A model generated the notes under the pieces. It was not told where the DNA came from and made no database searches. It saw nothing but the letters and a program-made list of their open reading frames with translations. Below, one piece after another: positions 25,070 to 33,511 of a DNA stretch of 64,000 bases. The DNA lies in the NCBI GenBank assembly GCA_022799355.1, contig JAAWOG010000009.1:24268-88267 (forward strand). The letters run 5' to 3'. The position numbers and the translations under genes were made by a program. The DNA comes from Lachnospiraceae bacterium. GTDB lineage: Bacteria > Bacillota > Clostridia > Lachnospirales > Lachnospiraceae. The first letter of the stretch is position 1; every line of letters begins with the position of its first letter.

Positions 25070-25098
25070 TTGACACAAAAATATAACTATGTTAAAAT
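25070..25098 (+). promoter_or_regulatory. promoter of the LacI-family regulator gene
   Basis: TTGACA (25070-25075) and TAAAAT (25093-25098) are 17 bp apart, 50 nt before the start codon. Confidence 0.7.
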
Positions 25099-25147
25099 GA
25101 CATGCACACAGTCCTTTTCACATAACATATCAGTCAGGAGTACATAT

Positions 25148-26179
25148 ATGATCACACAGAGTCAGATTGCCGAGATTGCCGGTGTTTCCAGATCTACCGT
25201 CGGCAGGGTTCTCAACCACTGCGAAGATGTAAATGAAGAAACCCGCCGGAAAGTCACAGATATCATTGAAAAAATGAACTATCATCCGAACCGCGCCGGA
25301 AAAGCCCTTGTCATCAAGCAAAAGCATATTAAGATCGGCTGTATCATCATACAGGCGGATAATCCTTTTTATGCCGAACTCAACAAAGGTATCCAGGAAA
25401 AAGCGGAGGAATTTAAGACTTACGGTATTGATGTGATCCTGGAAAGAGTCGTGTTTAAAGCAGAAGAGCAGATCCGTAAAATAGATGAACTGCTTAAGCA
25501 AAATATTACCGCTTTAGTCATTCAGCCCACGATCGAAGCGTCTATTGCGGAAAAACTGCGGGAAGTTGAAAATTCCGGTATTCCCATTGTGACCGTAAAT
25601 ACGGACCTTCCCAATTTTCACTCCACCTTCTGCTATGTGGGAAACGACTTTTATCTGTGCGGAAAGACTGCTGCCAATCTGATGGAAATGATTACCGGTG
25701 CTTCCTGCCGTATCGGGATCATTACAGGTTTTTCCAACGCAAAATCACACTCCGACAGAATCAATGGATTTCAGGATTATATTCAAAACGTCCCCGGAAT
25801 GTCCGTTGCCGCCATCGCGGAAAATATGGATGATGAAATGGAGTCTTATTTTGTCACAAAGACCATGCTGAATGAACATCCCGACATCAATGCCATGTTT
25901 CTCGTAGCCGGAGGCGTTCACGGCGCCGGCGGCGCCATCAAAAATATACAGGAAGAACAACACCGCAGTATAAAAACGATCTCCTTTGATGATGTTCCTA
26001 CCACCCGTAAGCTGGTAAAGGACGGCACGATCCAGGCTACGATCTGTCAGCAGCCAATCCGTCAGGGACAGATGGCCCTCTCCGTTCTTTTTGATTATTT
26101 CGTGGACGGAAAACTGCCGGATGGCAAACGTCTTTACACGGATATTCAGATAAAGATACCTGCGAATATCGAAACTTAA
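25148..26179 (+). CDS. LacI-family transcriptional regulator
   Basis: The start at 25148 (MITQSQIAEIAGVSRSTVGR) has AGGAG 7 nt upstream and gives 343 residues. Residues 1-50 are the LacI helix-turn-helix plus hinge helix (NYHPNRAGKAL); the remainder is a periplasmic-binding-protein-like sensor domain (IGCIIIQADNPFYAELNKGI, VTVNTDLPNFHSTFCYVGND, KTISFDDVPTTRKLVKDG). It is divergently transcribed from the sugar ABC operon and most likely represses it until the imported sugar binds. The PBP-type effector domain resembles that of RbsR-like regulators. Confidence 0.92.
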   Translation: MITQSQIAEIAGVSRSTVGRVLNHCEDVNEETRRKVTDIIEKMNYHPNRAGKALVIKQKHIKIGCIIIQADNPFYAELNKGIQEKAEEFKTYGIDVILERVVFKAEEQIRKIDELLKQNITALVIQPTIEASIAEKLREVENSGIPIVTVNTDLPNFHSTFCYVGNDFYLCGKTAANLMEMITGASCRIGIITGFSNAKSHSDRINGFQDYIQNVPGMSVAAIAENMDDEMESYFVTKTMLNEHPDINAMFLVAGGVHGAGGAIKNIQEEQHRSIKTISFDDVPTTRKLVKDGTIQATICQQPIRQGQMALSVLFDYFVDGKLPDGKRLYTDIQIKIPANIET

Positions 26180-26185
26180 TTCTCC

Positions 26186-26214
26186 TTGACTTTTTTCCGT
26201 CCATTCGATAGTGT
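26186..26214 (+). promoter_or_regulatory. possible promoter of the nucleosidase gene
   Basis: TTGACT (26186-26191) and TAGTGT (26209-26214) are 17 bp apart in the gap before the gene. The -10 is weak; read-through from the regulator gene is possible. Confidence 0.35.
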
Positions 26215-26264
26215 TTTTAGTAAGAAGTTTTTATATCGAACCAATCAGCAAAAGGAGCAGAATT

Positions 26265-26975
26265 ATGAATAAAACAGGTATCATAGGAGCAATGGAACTT
26301 GAAGTGGCAACCCTAAAAAATTTGATGACGGTAGACACGATCACTACCAAAGCCGGTATGGATTTTTATGACGGCACATTAGAAGGCAGATCCATCGTCG
26401 TTGTACGGTGCGGTATCGGCAAAGTAAACGCCGGTATGTGCGTACAGATCCTGGCCGACCTGTTTGGCGTAACCCATATCATCAATACGGGCGTAGCTGG
26501 TTCTTTGAACCCAAAACTGGACATCGGCGATATCCTTATCTCCGAAAGCGCGCTACAGCATGACATGGATTCCTCTCCTATCGGCTTCGCCCCCGGCCAG
26601 ATCCCGGACATTGATGTGCTTGCCTTTCCCGCCGACCGGGCGATGGTTCATACCGCCGTCGCCGCCTGCAGAAAGGTAAACCCCGATATTCATGTGCTCA
26701 CCGGGCTCGTGGTGACCGGGGATCAGTTTATTTCCAGCAGGGATGCAAAAGAGCGGCTTGTCTCCGTATTTCACGGGGACTGTGCCGAAATGGAGGGTGG
26801 AGCAGTCGCGCAGGTTTCCTACTTAAACAGGCTGCCTTTTATCATTATCCGCGCCATCTCCGATAAAGCGGATGATTCCGCAGGAGAAATGGATTTTCCG
26901 ACTTTTGAAAGACAGGCTGCGGAACATTGCGCGAAGCTGACCGTAGAATTTATCAGAAGTTTTGAACAAGCATAA
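26265..26975 (+). CDS. mtnN: 5'-methylthioadenosine/S-adenosylhomocysteine nucleosidase
   Basis: The start at 26265 (MNKTGIIGAMELEVATLKNL) follows AAAGGAG and gives 236 residues, the normal length. MTAN motifs are IGAMELEV with the catalytic Glu, IVVVRCGIGKVNAGMC, INTGVAGSL, EMEGGAVAQV and ISDKADDSAG with the catalytic Asp. The enzyme cleaves MTA and SAH to adenine plus the thioribose. It converges with the ahcY-type gene across a shared terminator. With the hydrolase and deaminase genes next to it, the cell has two distinct ways to remove SAH. Confidence 0.95.
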   Translation: MNKTGIIGAMELEVATLKNLMTVDTITTKAGMDFYDGTLEGRSIVVVRCGIGKVNAGMCVQILADLFGVTHIINTGVAGSLNPKLDIGDILISESALQHDMDSSPIGFAPGQIPDIDVLAFPADRAMVHTAVAACRKVNPDIHVLTGLVVTGDQFISSRDAKERLVSVFHGDCAEMEGGAVAQVSYLNRLPFIIIRAISDKADDSAGEMDFPTFERQAAEHCAKLTVEFIRSFEQA

Positions 26976-26988
26976 GTTATTGTAGCTT

Positions 26989-27031
26989 AAAACCGCCAAA
27001 GCAGTTTTTTCGTTTCTGCTTTGGCGGTTTT
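26989..27031. terminator. bidirectional terminator, nucleosidase/ahcY-type gene
   Basis: AAAACCGCCAAAGCAG (26989-27004) and CTGCTTTGGCGGTTTT (27016-27031) are perfect 16-bp complements around an 11-nt loop, between two converging genes. Confidence 0.92.
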
Positions 27032-27051
27032 CGTTATCCGCAGTCCGGTAT

Positions 27052-28302
27052 TTATGCCAGTGTATAACTGTTCAGATATTTCTCCTGCTCCGGTGTCAGA
27101 ACATCGATCTCTTTGCCGAGGAAAGCCAGCTTTCTCTTCGCCACATCGATATCCACTTCACGCGGCACATCGATCAGTTTTTCCGTCAGTTCGCTTCCAT
27201 GTTCTACCAGGTACTTGGCAGAGAGCGCCTGAATCGCAAAGCTCATATCCATAATCTCCGCCGGATGTCCGTCGCCTGCCGCCAGATTTACAAGCCTTCC
27301 TTCCGCCAGCACAAAGATCCACTGACCGGTGGGAAGCTTATAGCCCATAATATTCTTTCTCTGTTCTCTGGTCTCGAGAGCGATCTCCCGAAGCCGTGCC
27401 ATATCGATCTCACAGTCAAAATGCCCTGCGTTGCAGAGGATTGCGCCGTCTTTCATTACCGCAAAGTCTTCCTCATCGATTACTTTGTCACAGCCGGTAA
27501 CCGTCACAAAGAAATCACCTATTTTTGCCGCCTCATTCATCGGCATCACATCAAACCCGTCCATCACCGCTTCGATTGCCTTGATCGGATCGATCTCCGT
27601 GACAATAACCCGGGCGCCGAGCCCTTTTGCTCTCATGGCGGTTCCCTTACCGCACCAGCCGTAACCGGCAACTACCACAATCTTTCCTGCCACGATCAGG
27701 TTGGTCGTGCGGTTGATCCCGTCCCACACAGACTGTCCCGTGCCATAACGGTTATCAAAGAAATGCTTGCAGTCCGCATTGTTTACCCTTACCATAGGGA
27801 ACTTTAATTCTCCTGCCTGATTCATTGCTTCCAGACGGATAATACCTGTGGTGGTCTCCTCACAGCCGCCGATAATCGCCGGAATCAGTTCCGGCATTTT
27901 TGTATGAACCATATTGACAAGGTCTCCCCCATCATCAATGATGATATTGGGACCTGCTTCCAGTACATGCTGAATATGGGTATCGTATTCCTCCGGTGTG
28001 CTGTTATACCATGCATGAACTTCCAGACCGTCCTTTACCAGTGCGGCCGCCACGTCATCCTGCGTGGAAAGGGGATTTGATCCTGTCACATACATATCGG
28101 CTCCGCCCGCTTTCAGCACCTTGCAAAGATAAGCTGTCTTAGCCTCGAGATGCACGGAAAGGGCAATCTTTTTTCCGGCAAAAGGCTTCGTCTCCGTAAA
28201 TTCTTTCTCCAGAGTGCGAAGCAGATCGCAGTTCCGTTTTACCCATTCAATTTTTCTTTCGCCGGATTCGGCTAAATGGATGTCTCTGATTTCACTGTTC
28301 AT
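27052..28302 (-). CDS. ahcY: adenosylhomocysteinase family protein (possibly S-inosylhomocysteine hydrolase)
   Basis: A 416-residue protein of the short type that lacks the roughly 40-residue insertion of plant and proteobacterial enzymes. It has the NAD-binding GYGWCGKG (213-220), LSTQDDVAAAL (78-88) and the catalytic region NADCKHFFDNRYGTGQ. The family hydrolyses SAH to homocysteine and adenosine. At the substrate-base pocket, where the human enzyme has His55-x-Thr57-x-Glu59 (from memory), this protein has His51-Leu-Glu53-Ala-Lys55. The next gene on the strand upstream encodes an SAH/MTA deaminase, so its real substrate may be S-inosylhomocysteine, as shown for a methanogen homologue. GGAGGAAAG precedes the ATG. 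Confidence 0.9.
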   Translation of the reverse strand: MNSEIRDIHLAESGERKIEWVKRNCDLLRTLEKEFTETKPFAGKKIALSVHLEAKTAYLCKVLKAGGADMYVTGSNPLSTQDDVAAALVKDGLEVHAWYNSTPEEYDTHIQHVLEAGPNIIIDDGGDLVNMVHTKMPELIPAIIGGCEETTTGIIRLEAMNQAGELKFPMVRVNNADCKHFFDNRYGTGQSVWDGINRTTNLIVAGKIVVVAGYGWCGKGTAMRAKGLGARVIVTEIDPIKAIEAVMDGFDVMPMNEAAKIGDFFVTVTGCDKVIDEEDFAVMKDGAILCNAGHFDCEIDMARLREIALETREQRKNIMGYKLPTGQWIFVLAEGRLVNLAAGDGHPAEIMDMSFAIQALSAKYLVEHGSELTEKLIDVPREVDIDVAKRKLAFLGKEIDVLTPEQEKYLNSYTLA

Positions 28303-28461
28303 TTTCTTTCCTCCAATAAAATAATGAGATATTCAGCCGAATTTTTATTATAGTGATGGTCGTCTGTCCTGTCATCACTGCCCGCAGAGATATCTTTCTT
28401 TATAAAATACCCCTGCATATGAATCAACCGCACACATAAAAACTGTCAAAATATACTTATT

Positions 28462-29763
28462 TTAGTATTCTTTTTTATCCAGCCCCATGCGGACGATGAT
28501 CTCATTAATCTTTTTATACACCAGTTCCTCATCCATCGTCAATATCTTTCGGTTTTCCATCGTAATTTTTCCGTCGATGATCACCGTTTCCACTTCGGAA
28601 CCGTTAGCAGAATAGGAGAGCCCCGCAATCAGATTATTCCGCGGCGTCAAAGACGGCGTATTCAGATTCAGAATAGCAATATCCGCTTTCTTTCCCTCCT
28701 CTAAAGAACCGATCTCTCCATCCAGGCCGAGGGCCCTGGCGCCGTTTATTGTGGCAATGCGGATCGTCTCCCCCGCGCTGATACACTGGGGCGTTCTTTT
28801 TACCCCTTTATGGATCAGGGCCAGCAGGCTCATCTCATGAAACAGGTTCAGGCTGTTGTTGGAAGCGGCTCCGTCCGTGCCAATACACACATTGATCCCT
28901 TTTTCCAGCATCCCGGGAACCGGCGCAAAACCGTTCCCCAGTTTCATGTTGCTGGCCGGATTTGTCACCACACTGACATTCCTTCTCTTTAAAATATCCA
29001 TGTCCTCTTCCGTGATCTGAACACAGTGTGCCGCCACCGCCGGTACATCAAACAGTCCGTTTTTCTCCGCCATCTCGATCGGTGTGCAGTGGTATTTCTC
29101 CCTGATCTGCTCTATTTCACTCTCACTCTCGGAAAGATGCACATGAATCCGCATATTGTTCTTCTTTGCTTCTTCAGACACAATACGCATAAATCCATCG
29201 TCACAGGTATAGGGGGCATGAGGTCCCAACATAAACGTAAGCCTGTCGCAATCCGCCGCCGCGTCTCTCTCCTCGTAAGCCTGCTTAAGCCGCATCTGTC
29301 CCGCTTCATCATTGCCGCTTCCCACCAGCCCACGGCTGATCACGGCACGCATACCGGATTCCTTTACCGCCCTGGTAGTCTGATGGATATTCATCTGCAT
29401 ATCATTAAAACAGGTCGTGCCGCTCTTCATCATCTCAATAATGGCAAGGCAGGCGCCCCAGTAAGTATCCTCGTCCGTCATCTGCTGCTCAATGGGATCG
29501 ATCGAGCCGAACAGCCAGTCCATGAAACTTAAATCATCCGCCACATTCCGCATAAAGGACATGTAAGAATGTGTATGGCAGTTTACAAGCCCCGGTATGG
29601 CAAACCTGTCCTTTCCGTCGATCACCTTATCCTCCGAAAAACCCTCCGGCTTTTCCCCGATAGACGCAATCCTGGTTCCTTCAATATAAATATCCGTTTC
29701 ACGAATGACATCTCTGTCGCCATCCGGTAAAAGCGCCAGAATGTTTTTTAATACAATTCCCAT
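28462..29763 (-). CDS. mtaD: 5-methylthioadenosine/S-adenosylhomocysteine deaminase
   Basis: A 433-residue amidohydrolase. Metal ligands are visible in the HTHSYMSF motif (about 62-69), HVHLSESESE, AAHCVQITEEDM and IGTDGAASNN. These match the MtaD group first characterised as TM0936 of Thermotoga, which deaminates SAH and MTA to the inosyl compounds. N- and C-terminal segments form the small beta-domain of the amidohydrolase superfamily. It is followed after 159 nt by the AhcY-type gene, and the pair would convert SAH to S-inosylhomocysteine and then homocysteine plus inosine. The promoter carries a 40-bp element shared with the gene at 32160. Confidence 0.9.
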   Translation of the reverse strand: MGIVLKNILALLPDGDRDVIRETDIYIEGTRIASIGEKPEGFSEDKVIDGKDRFAIPGLVNCHTHSYMSFMRNVADDLSFMDWLFGSIDPIEQQMTDEDTYWGACLAIIEMMKSGTTCFNDMQMNIHQTTRAVKESGMRAVISRGLVGSGNDEAGQMRLKQAYEERDAAADCDRLTFMLGPHAPYTCDDGFMRIVSEEAKKNNMRIHVHLSESESEIEQIREKYHCTPIEMAEKNGLFDVPAVAAHCVQITEEDMDILKRRNVSVVTNPASNMKLGNGFAPVPGMLEKGINVCIGTDGAASNNSLNLFHEMSLLALIHKGVKRTPQCISAGETIRIATINGARALGLDGEIGSLEEGKKADIAILNLNTPSLTPRNNLIAGLSYSANGSEVETVIIDGKITMENRKILTMDEELVYKKINEIIVRMGLDKKEY

Positions 29764-29807
29764 GATATTTTCTGCCTCCTGTTATAATAAGCTGCCTGTT
29801 ATTTTAT

Positions 29808-29847
29808 TTATTCTTTTATTCTGCTGGGTTTTTTGAAAGATGTCAAG
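29808..29847 (-). promoter_or_regulatory. mtaD promoter with shared 40-bp element (copy 1)
   Basis: On the minus strand TTGACA (29841-29846) is followed after 17 bp by CAGAAT. The 40-bp block matches 32211-32250 at 34 of 40 positions with no gap, including -35, spacer and -10. The flanks outside the block are not related. Confidence 0.7.
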
Positions 29848-29874
29848 TAAAACAAAGAACTTTCTCTTTCCGCC

Positions 29875-29906
29875 GTAACAGTTCAGCCTTTCGGCTGAAC
29901 TGTTAC
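29875..29906. promoter_or_regulatory. perfect 14-bp inverted repeat between mtaD and the aldo/keto reductase gene
   Basis: GTAACAGTTCAGCC (29875-29888), loop TTTC, GGCTGAACTGTTAC (29893-29906). It lies between divergent genes, just upstream of a TATAAT (29930-29935) that probably serves the + strand gene. It may be an operator or an RNA hairpin. Confidence 0.6.
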
Positions 29907-30007
29907 TTTCCGTCTTTCCTTTTCCGTGCTATAATATAACAATTGCCGCACACTTCGCAGACGGTGTGATGTGAAGCGCCGCACATAAAGAGAGGAGAGA
30001 ATACCAT

Positions 30008-31003
30008 ATGTACAAAGCATCCGAAACAAGATATGATACCATGCAGTACCCGCACTGCGGAAACAGCGGGCTCAGGCTTCCTGCCGTTTCACTGGGTTTC
30101 TGGCATAATTTTGGGAGCAACTGTAATTACGACAATATGCGCAATATGTGTTTTACCGCTTTTGACAACGGCATCACGCATTTTGACCTTGCAAATAATT
30201 ATGGGCCCGAAGACGGCAGCGCCGAGACAAATACCGGACGTATCTTAAAAGAAAACTTTTCTGCCTACCGGGATGAACTCGTGATCAGCACAAAAGCCGG
30301 ATATTATATGTGGCCGGGCCCTTACGGGGAATGGGGAAGCCGCAAATATATGCTTGCCAGCCTTGATCAGAGCCTTAAACGCCTGCAGCTTGACTATGTG
30401 GATATCTTCTATCATCACCGCATGGATCCCGATACGCCGCTGGAAGAAACCATGGGCGCTCTCGACCAGGCCGTAAAGAGCGGCAAAGCGCTTTACGCAG
30501 GTCTTTCCAACTATGACGGGGCAACCCTTGAAAAGGCGGCGGCTATTTTGGACTCTCTGCACTGTCCTTTTATTATCAACCAGAACCGATATTCCATTTT
30601 TGACCGCTCGATTGAGGAGAATGGATTAAAAGAAGCCTCCGCCCGCCTGAAAAAAGGCATTATCGCTTTCAGCCCTCTGGCACAGGGTATGTTGACAGAC
30701 CGCTATCTGAACGGTATTCCGGAAGATTCCCGGGTAAAAACAGACGGCAGGTTTTTAAATGCAAATTCCGTCACGGAAGAAATGCTTACGAAAGTGCGCT
30801 CCCTGAACGCTCTCGCTGTTGAGCGCGGTCAAACGCTGGCTGAAATGGCTCTGGCATGGGTTTTAAAAGACGGTATTGTGACAAGCGTACTGATCGGTGC
30901 TTCTAAGCCGGCCCAGATCCTGGATAATATCAAAGCAATTCAAAATACGAAGTTCTCGGAGGAAGAACTGCGCAGGATTGATGAAATCTGCGGAATTCTT
31001 TAA
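30008..31003 (+). CDS. aldo/keto reductase (YghZ-like)
   Basis: A 331-residue TIM-barrel oxidoreductase whose start follows GAGAGGAG. Catalytic residues are recognisable: Asp and Tyr in HFDLANNYGP, Lys in STKAGYYMWPG and His in IFYHHRMD. The WPGPYGEWGSRKYM segment is characteristic of the YghZ (AKR14) group, which reduces L-glyceraldehyde-3-phosphate and methylglyoxal with NADPH. The C-terminal VLIGASKPAQILDNI binds the cofactor phosphate. It is transcribed alone, divergent from mtaD. Physiological substrate in this organism is uncertain. Confidence 0.9.
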   Translation: MYKASETRYDTMQYPHCGNSGLRLPAVSLGFWHNFGSNCNYDNMRNMCFTAFDNGITHFDLANNYGPEDGSAETNTGRILKENFSAYRDELVISTKAGYYMWPGPYGEWGSRKYMLASLDQSLKRLQLDYVDIFYHHRMDPDTPLEETMGALDQAVKSGKALYAGLSNYDGATLEKAAAILDSLHCPFIINQNRYSIFDRSIEENGLKEASARLKKGIIAFSPLAQGMLTDRYLNGIPEDSRVKTDGRFLNANSVTEEMLTKVRSLNALAVERGQTLAEMALAWVLKDGIVTSVLIGASKPAQILDNIKAIQNTKFSEEELRRIDEICGIL

Positions 31004-31057
31004 GATCATCAGGTTATATGTGTTTGAAATTTTTTAAAATATACATTTTATATGTCA

Positions 31058-31091
31058 AAAACTGCCGCAGGCAATCTCCCTGCGGCAGTTT
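31058..31091. terminator. bidirectional terminator, aldo/keto reductase and 2-hydroxyacid dehydrogenase genes
   Basis: AAACTGCCGCAGG and CCTGCGGCAGTTT are perfect 13-bp complements with a short loop, between two converging genes; A/T-rich sequence lies on both sides. Confidence 0.85.
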
Positions 31092-31197
31092 CATCTGCGT
31101 ATTCTTTTGTCACTGTCATAACAGGCTTTGTTCTCTCAGAATCACAGTACCGGTTCTGCCTGTTAAAATTTATATCTTCGTCATATATTGTCAGGTA

Positions 31198-32160
31198 TTA
31201 CCCATTTACCAAATTGCTCGGTTCTCCCGCCAGGAAATTCTTAATATTCCGGTATACGCCGTCCACGCAGCGCTCTCTCGCTTCTAACCCTGCCCATGCC
31301 ATATGGGGCGTGATAATCAGACGGTTACTGTCCGTAAATTTACTCAGCGGATTCTCTTCCGTGATCGGTTCTTTCTCCAAAACATCCAGACCTGCCGCCG
31401 CAATTTCTCCTTCCGTCAATGCGGTATACAAATCACTGCTGTTTACCACGGGCCCTCTTGCCACATTGATAAGGACCGCAGATTTTTTCATCTTTTTCAA
31501 TGCCGCCAGATCGATCAGGTTTCTGGTCCGATCGCTTAAGGGACAGTGAAGCGAGAGCACATCCGACTGCTCCAGCAGCGTATCAAAATCTACCCTCTCA
31601 TAATCCGTACAGGTACTGTTGCCGGAAGCAGAATAAAATATCACTCTGCAGCCAAAGCTCTCCGCAATTTTTGCTACGCTTCTGCCGATATTTCCCATTC
31701 CCACAATACCCCAGGTCTTTCCCTCAAGTTCCCAGAAAGATTTATCAAAATGGGAAAAACGGCTCTGCGCGGCATATGCGCCGGATTTTACATACTCATC
31801 ATAATAATGAAGTTTTTCTATCAGAAACAGTGCCATGGCAATGCTGTGCTGCGCCACCATCGCAGTAGAATAATTCCTCACGTTACAGACAAGGATATTT
31901 CTGCTTTTACAGTATTCCACATCTATATTGTCATAACCTGTTGCAAATTCGCAGATCAGTTTAATATTTTCTGCATCTTTCAGGGATTCTTCCCGCATCG
32001 GCGCTTTATTGGCTACCACGATATCCGCATCCTTCACCCGCCCGGCAACTTCTTCTGCCGTCACGGTATTCGGATAAATCTCCAACTCTCCGAACTCCCC
32101 TAAACGCTCCACATCAATGTCAAGCCCCACACTGTTTCTCTCTAAAATAACAATCTTCAA
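31198..32160 (-). CDS. D-isomer-specific 2-hydroxyacid dehydrogenase
   Basis: A TTG start at 32160 with GGAGGAG 6 nt upstream gives 320 residues; the first in-frame ATG lies upstream of the promoter and is not used. The NAD-binding domain has WGIVGMGNIGRSVAKIAESF, and the catalytic Arg, Glu and His appear in LINVARGPVVNSSDL, AAGLDVLEKEPI and ITPHMAWAG. The family reduces 2-oxoacids such as hydroxypyruvate or glyoxylate with NAD(P)H. It has its own promoter (shared element with mtaD), though it follows the amino-sugar-acid-type operon, so it may either belong to that pathway or be independently regulated. Confidence 0.9.
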   Translation of the reverse strand: MKIVILERNSVGLDIDVERLGEFGELEIYPNTVTAEEVAGRVKDADIVVANKAPMREESLKDAENIKLICEFATGYDNIDVEYCKSRNILVCNVRNYSTAMVAQHSIAMALFLIEKLHYYDEYVKSGAYAAQSRFSHFDKSFWELEGKTWGIVGMGNIGRSVAKIAESFGCRVIFYSASGNSTCTDYERVDFDTLLEQSDVLSLHCPLSDRTRNLIDLAALKKMKKSAVLINVARGPVVNSSDLYTALTEGEIAAAGLDVLEKEPITEENPLSKFTDSNRLIITPHMAWAGLEARERCVDGVYRNIKNFLAGEPSNLVNG

Positions 32161-32210
32161 TTTCTCCTCCGTTCCGCTGCCGGGAGGCAGCCAGATATAC
32201 CAATTACTGC

Positions 32211-32250
32211 TTATTTTTTTATTTTGCTGGTTTTTCCTAAAGATGTCAAG
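32211..32250 (-). promoter_or_regulatory. 2-hydroxyacid dehydrogenase promoter with shared 40-bp element (copy 2)
   Basis: On the minus strand TTGACA (32243-32248) and CAAAAT with a 17-bp spacer, about 50 nt before the TTG start. Identical to the mtaD element at 34 of 40 positions. Confidence 0.7.
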
Positions 32251-32263
32251 GGGGAATAAGTAT

Positions 32264-32293
32264 AAAAACGGCATGAACATCTTCACGCCGTTT
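32264..32293 (-). terminator. terminator of the SelA-like gene
   Basis: On the minus strand AAACGGCGTGAA pairs with TTCATGCCGTTT (one G-U), followed by TT. It ends the upstream operon just before the promoter of the dehydrogenase gene. Confidence 0.8.
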
Positions 32294-32314
32294 CTTCTTT
32301 ATATCTCTCCGCTT

Positions 32315-33460
32315 CTATCCGCACATCTTTGAGATATAGCCGCATATTCCTTCCGCTACTGCCTCCGCCTGTCCTTCTTTCAGGTTATAGGCATTTATAA
32401 ATACCGTATTTTCTTCCATACAAAACTCCGGCGGATACACGCCCACATCTATTCCGGGCGTAAGACTTCTGGTATATATATTACACTCTTTTGCAGTCAA
32501 AGGTTTCGGCAGATACAGGTGCAGTAACGGCTGATATGTTCCAAGCCTTCCCTGCCGCAGCATCTCCGCCCGGATTCCCGTTCTCTCCGTTACGATCTCC
32601 GCGATTTTCAATAACCGCTTTTCCTGCCTGTTAAACCGCTCCTCTTCATCCTCCAGAACAAACAGTTCCAGCGCCGTAATAAAACCTGCCAACTCTTCCT
32701 TACCGGTCTTAAACGCCCTGCCCAGCCCCGGATTAGGGCTTGCGGCCGTTCTGCAAAGATCAATCAATTCTCTGTTTCCCACAATAAGCCCCGTGCTTTG
32801 AGGTCCCTTGATATGTTTCCCGCCGCTGAAAATGGCAAGGTCCGCTCCCAGTGTTTTTGTGTAATACCATAAATTGGATGCCGGAGGAAGCTGTGCCGCC
32901 GCATCGACGATCACCTTGACACACGCCTCTTTCAGGACAGGTATCAGTTCCTCACAGGTTGGGATGCCACGTTCATAAACAGATGCGGGAAACAGCATAC
33001 ACGCCGCCGTTCTCTCGCAGACCGCGGCTTTTATGGATTCCACATCGGGTTTTACTTTGATAATTTTCGCCCCCGTCAGCCCGGTCAGTCTCCAGTAGGG
33101 AATGATATCCAGTACATCCCCATCCATCACAAGAATTTCATTTTTGGAAAAAGCGGAAGTTTCCGGCAGCATATCCAGATTCCCCGCGCTGTCAAGGCTC
33201 ATACAGGCGGCAGCGGAAAGTTCCAGTCCGGCGGATGCGCCGGTTGTGACAAAAGCCGCTTCATTGTTGGTAAGCTGCGCCGCCTTCTCACATACGGCGT
33301 CCCTGAGTTTCTCATACTCAATACAGGTGCCCGCCGCCTGTGCCATCGCTTCTATCGTCTCTTTTTCCATCAATGAACCTCCCAGATTTGTATAGGGTTC
33401 ACTGGCATTGATTATTTCTTTGATATGTAATTTCCCGTAGCAATTCATATGAATATCCAT
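32315..33460 (-). CDS. SelA/DgaE-like PLP-dependent enzyme
   Basis: About 381 residues from the start at 33460 (MDIHMNCYGKLHIKEIINAS); two other in-frame ATGs are within 15 nt either side. The fold is that of SelA-type PLP enzymes: EAAFVTTGASAGLELSAAAC, VIVDAAAQLPP and the PLP lysine in FSGGKHIKGPQSTGLI. The closest characterised member I know is DgaE, D-glucosaminate-6-phosphate ammonia-lyase of Salmonella. It would remove ammonia from a 2-amino sugar acid to give a 2-keto-3-deoxy acid. It follows the D-aminoacylase-type gene, separated by a palindromic element. Selenocysteine synthesis is unlikely since the context is catabolic. Confidence 0.82.
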   Translation of the reverse strand: MDIHMNCYGKLHIKEIINASEPYTNLGGSLMEKETIEAMAQAAGTCIEYEKLRDAVCEKAAQLTNNEAAFVTTGASAGLELSAAACMSLDSAGNLDMLPETSAFSKNEILVMDGDVLDIIPYWRLTGLTGAKIIKVKPDVESIKAAVCERTAACMLFPASVYERGIPTCEELIPVLKEACVKVIVDAAAQLPPASNLWYYTKTLGADLAIFSGGKHIKGPQSTGLIVGNRELIDLCRTAASPNPGLGRAFKTGKEELAGFITALELFVLEDEEERFNRQEKRLLKIAEIVTERTGIRAEMLRQGRLGTYQPLLHLYLPKPLTAKECNIYTRSLTPGIDVGVYPPEFCMEENTVFINAYNLKEGQAEAVAEGICGYISKMCG

Positions 33461-33511
33461 TCCCTTCATTTCCTGTAAACATACATTCCGCCGTCAATAA
33501 CATTATCGGAC

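Noticed and set aside
28303..28461. SAM or SAH riboswitch before the ahcY-type gene
   Set aside because: The 159-nt gap shows no conserved core or strong stem that I can match to a known SAM or SAH aptamer.
32161..32286. ATG start at 32286 for the 2-hydroxyacid dehydrogenase
   Set aside because: It lies upstream of the TTGACA promoter and terminator; TTG at 32160 has GGAGGAG and begins with the normal family N-terminus.
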